Positions 62,076-64,000 of a DNA stretch of 64,000 nt are shown here, piece by piece. Every line of letters begins with the position of its first letter. The first letter of the stretch is position 1. Location: NCBI RefSeq assembly GCF_018138085.1, contig NZ_CP073105.1, forward strand, positions 620,001-684,000, in the 5' to 3' direction. This DNA comes from Stutzerimonas stutzeri (GTDB lineage: Bacteria > Pseudomonadota > Gammaproteobacteria > Pseudomonadales > Pseudomonadaceae). A program made the position numbers and the translations under genes. The notes beneath the pieces were generated by a model, which worked only from the letters and a program-made list of their open reading frames with translations, made no database searches and was not told the DNA's origin.

Positions 62076-64000
62076 ATGCGCGCGACCCCGCGGCGGTCCA
62101 GCCGAGACCTCAATCCGCCTGGCCCCATCACCCTGGCCGCGCACCTGCGCTTCATCCTGGCCAGCGCACTGGCGCTGCTGTTCATGTTCGCCCTGTTGCG
62201 CCTGGGCCTGCTGCTGTTCAACCGCGAGCTGATCGGCAACACGCCGCTTGACAGCTTCGTCGAGGCGTTCGGCAATGGCCTGCGCTTCGACCTGCGAGTG
62301 GCGGTGTATGCGCTGTTGCCGCTGCTGCTCGGCACCTTGAGTGTCCGGGTGACGGCGGCGCGCGGTCTGTTGCGCGCATGGCTGACCGTCTGCGCCAGCC
62401 TGGCGATTCTGCTCGGGCTGATCGAGCTGGACTTCTACCGTGAATTCCACCAGCGGCTGAACGGTCTGGTCTTCCAGTACCTGCAGGAAGATCCGGCGAC
62501 CGTGCTGAGCATGCTGTGGAACGGCTTTCCGGTCCTCCGGCTGTTGGCAGTCTGGGGTGTGGCGAGCCTGGCCATGTACGCCCTGTTCGGCTGGTTGGAA
62601 CGCCTGACGCGCGGCCGCCCGACGTTGCCCTCGACGGGCGTGCGCCGCAACGGCGCGCCCTGGTACACCCGTGCGGCGGTGTTCACGCTGCTGGTGCTGG
62701 TCTGCGTGGTGGCCGCACGTGGCACGCTGCGCCAAGGGTCGCCGCTGCGCTGGGGCGATGCCTACACCACCGATTCGATGTTCGCCAACCATCTTGGCCT
62801 GAACGGCACGCTGTCTCTCTACGACGCGGCCAAGAATCGCTATTCGAGCCACCGCGAAAATACCTGGAAGGCGACCTTGCCGGCCGACGAGGCGCAGTCC
62901 GTCACCCGTGAGCTGCTGCTGACCGACAACGACACACTGGTCGATACCGAGCTGGCACCCGTACGGCGCGATTATCAGCCCCCGTCGGACGGCCAGCTGG
63001 CGGTGCGCAACGTGGTGGTCATCCTGATGGAGAGTTTCGCCGGTCACTTCGTCGGTGCGCTGGGCAGCCAGGACGGCATCACGCCGTACTTCGATCGCCT
63101 CGCCAAGGACGGGCTGCTGTTCAGTCGCTTCTTCTCCAACGGCACCCACACCCACCAGGGCATGTTCGCCAGCATGGCCTGCTTCCCGAACCTGCCCGGC
63201 TTCGAATACCTGATGCAGACACCCGAGGGCGGGCATCGTTTTTCCGGCTTGCCACAGTTGCTCGGCGGTCGGGGATTCAACGACGTCTATGTTTATAACG
63301 GCGATTTCGCCTGGGACAACCAGTCTGGCTTCTTCGGCAACCAGGGCATGACACGCTTCGTCGGCCGGAACGAATACATCGATCCGGTGGTGGAAGACCC
63401 GACCTGGGGCGTATCCGACCAGGACATGTTCGGTCGCGCCATCGAAGAGCTGGACAAGCTGGATACCGGCGAGCCCTTCTACGCGCTGTTGCAGACCCTT
63501 TCCAACCACACGCCTTATGCGCTTCCCGACCCGCTGCCGGTCGAGCCGGTAACGGGGCACGGCTCGCTGGATGAGCACTTGACTGCGATGCGTTATTCCG
63601 ACTGGGCGCTGGGCCAGTTCTTCGAGAAGGCGCGCAAGGCACCCTGGTTCGACCAGACCCTGTTCGTGGTGGTCGGCGACCATGGCTTTGGCGCTACCGA
63701 ACAGCTGACCGAGATGGACCTGTACCGCTTCAACGTGCCGATGCTGCTTATCGGGCCGGGTGTGACCGAGCGCTTCGGCAGCCGTCGTGACGTGGTCGGC
63801 ACGCAGGTAGACATGGTGCCGACCATCATGGGCCGTCTCGGCGGGGAGGTTCGTCACCAGTGCTGGGGACGCGATCTGCTGGCGCTGCCGGCAAATGACC
63901 CCGGTTTCGGCATCATCAAGCCGTCGGGCGGTGACCAGACCGTCGCAATGGTGCGGGGCGACCAGATTCTGGTGCAGCCCAAGGACCAGGAGCCGCGCTT
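62076..64000 (+). CDS. LtaS/OpgB-type phosphoglycerol transferase, truncated by window end
   Basis: The open frame from ATG 62076 (MRATPRRSSRDLNPPGPITL) runs to the window edge (641 codons). Five hydrophobic spans lie in the first 220 residues. A sulfatase-fold domain follows, with NVVVILMESFAGHF (metal site), a Thr nucleophile in FSNGTHTHQGMF, and VVVGDHG near the C-terminal metal ligands. Such enzymes cut phosphatidylglycerol and transfer glycerol phosphate to glycans. AAGGAAA precedes the ATG. The 3' end is outside the window. Confidence 0.9.
   Translation, partial: MRATPRRSSRDLNPPGPITLAAHLRFILASALALLFMFALLRLGLLLFNRELIGNTPLDSFVEAFGNGLRFDLRVAVYALLPLLLGTLSVRVTAARGLLRAWLTVCASLAILLGLIELDFYREFHQRLNGLVFQYLQEDPATVLSMLWNGFPVLRLLAVWGVASLAMYALFGWLERLTRGRPTLPSTGVRRNGAPWYTRAAVFTLLVLVCVVAARGTLRQGSPLRWGDAYTTDSMFANHLGLNGTLSLYDAAKNRYSSHRENTWKATLPADEAQSVTRELLLTDNDTLVDTELAPVRRDYQPPSDGQLAVRNVVVILMESFAGHFVGALGSQDGITPYFDRLAKDGLLFSRFFSNGTHTHQGMFASMACFPNLPGFEYLMQTPEGGHRFSGLPQLLGGRGFNDVYVYNGDFAWDNQSGFFGNQGMTRFVGRNEYIDPVVEDPTWGVSDQDMFGRAIEELDKLDTGEPFYALLQTLSNHTPYALPDPLPVEPVTGHGSLDEHLTAMRYSDWALGQFFEKARKAPWFDQTLFVVVGDHGFGATEQLTEMDLYRFNVPMLLIGPGVTERFGSRRDVVGTQVDMVPTIMGRLGGEVRHQCWGRDLLALPANDPGFGIIKPSGGDQTVAMVRGDQILVQPKDQEPR

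Noticed and set aside
61776..63857. 693-codon minus-strand frame opposite dgkA and the phosphoglycerol transferase gene
   Set aside because: The plus strand carries clear membrane spans, a Thr nucleophile and metal motifs; the minus frame is Gln/Arg/His-rich shadow.

Overview
The window looks like chromosomal DNA from a Pseudomonas relative, most like the Stutzerimonas (P. stutzeri) group. GC content is high. The gene order rplQ-katA-uvrA-MFS-ssb is the one known around P. aeruginosa PA4237-PA4232. A ColRS-WarAB locus, an OprG-like OmpW, a Zur-type zinc operon and a QseBC/PmrAB-like locus fit the same group. The assignment rests on protein resemblance and synteny from memory, not on a search. 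I see no insertion sequence, prophage, CRISPR array, tRNA or rRNA.

Positions 1-27991 are the core expression block, all on the + strand: rplJ-rplL-rpoB-rpoC, then rpsL-rpsG-fusA-tuf, then the S10 operon (rpsJ to rpsQ), the spc operon (rplN to rpmJ, including secY) and the alpha operon (rpsM to rplQ). Consensus-like sigma70 promoters precede rpsL and rpsJ. Hairpins that look like attenuators lie in the rplL-rpoB gap and the rpsL leader. The rpsN-rpsH and rpmJ-rpsM gaps share one design: a strong hairpin whose 3' edge carries a TTGATT -35 element, then 17 bp to a -10. A tuf terminator and a strong rplQ terminator close the units.

Positions 28116-36430 hold katA, a convergent uvrA, an MFS exporter, ssb and two sugar-nucleotide short-chain dehydrogenase/epimerase genes. 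The bacterioferritin gene that lies between katA and uvrA in P. aeruginosa is absent.

Positions 36499-47880 hold an OmpW/OprG porin with a likely ANR site, a divergent six-gene TonB2-type energy transduction operon (DUF3450, TtpC-like, ExbB, ExbD, TonB, TPR), a Zur-box-controlled zinc operon (DUF2796, ABC ATPase, MacB-like permease, DUF3299), a small hypothetical gene, a YpfJ-type zinc metallopeptidase and a DUF4345 membrane protein.

Positions 47930-55105 hold cytochrome b561 and a seven-gene minus-strand operon: thermostable-hemolysin-family protein, AMP-dependent acyl ligase, haem-oxygenase-like di-iron oxidase, SDR, TPR protein, and a QseBC/PmrAB-type response regulator and kinase. A perfect CTTAAG-N5-CTTAAG box lies at its head and a near match lies before cytochrome b561. 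This is my best candidate for an undescribed system: a small acyl-modifying pathway carrying its own two-component regulator.

Positions 55193-64000 are an envelope-maintenance region: YkvA, an SdiA-regulated family protein, a lipoprotein, a PAP2 phosphatase, ColR-ColS, WarA-WarB, DgkA and a truncated LtaS/OpgB-type phosphoglycerol transferase. Arrays of TTNAC repeated every 11 bp, matching the known ColR motif, lie before warA, between PAP2 and colR, and before the lipoprotein gene.
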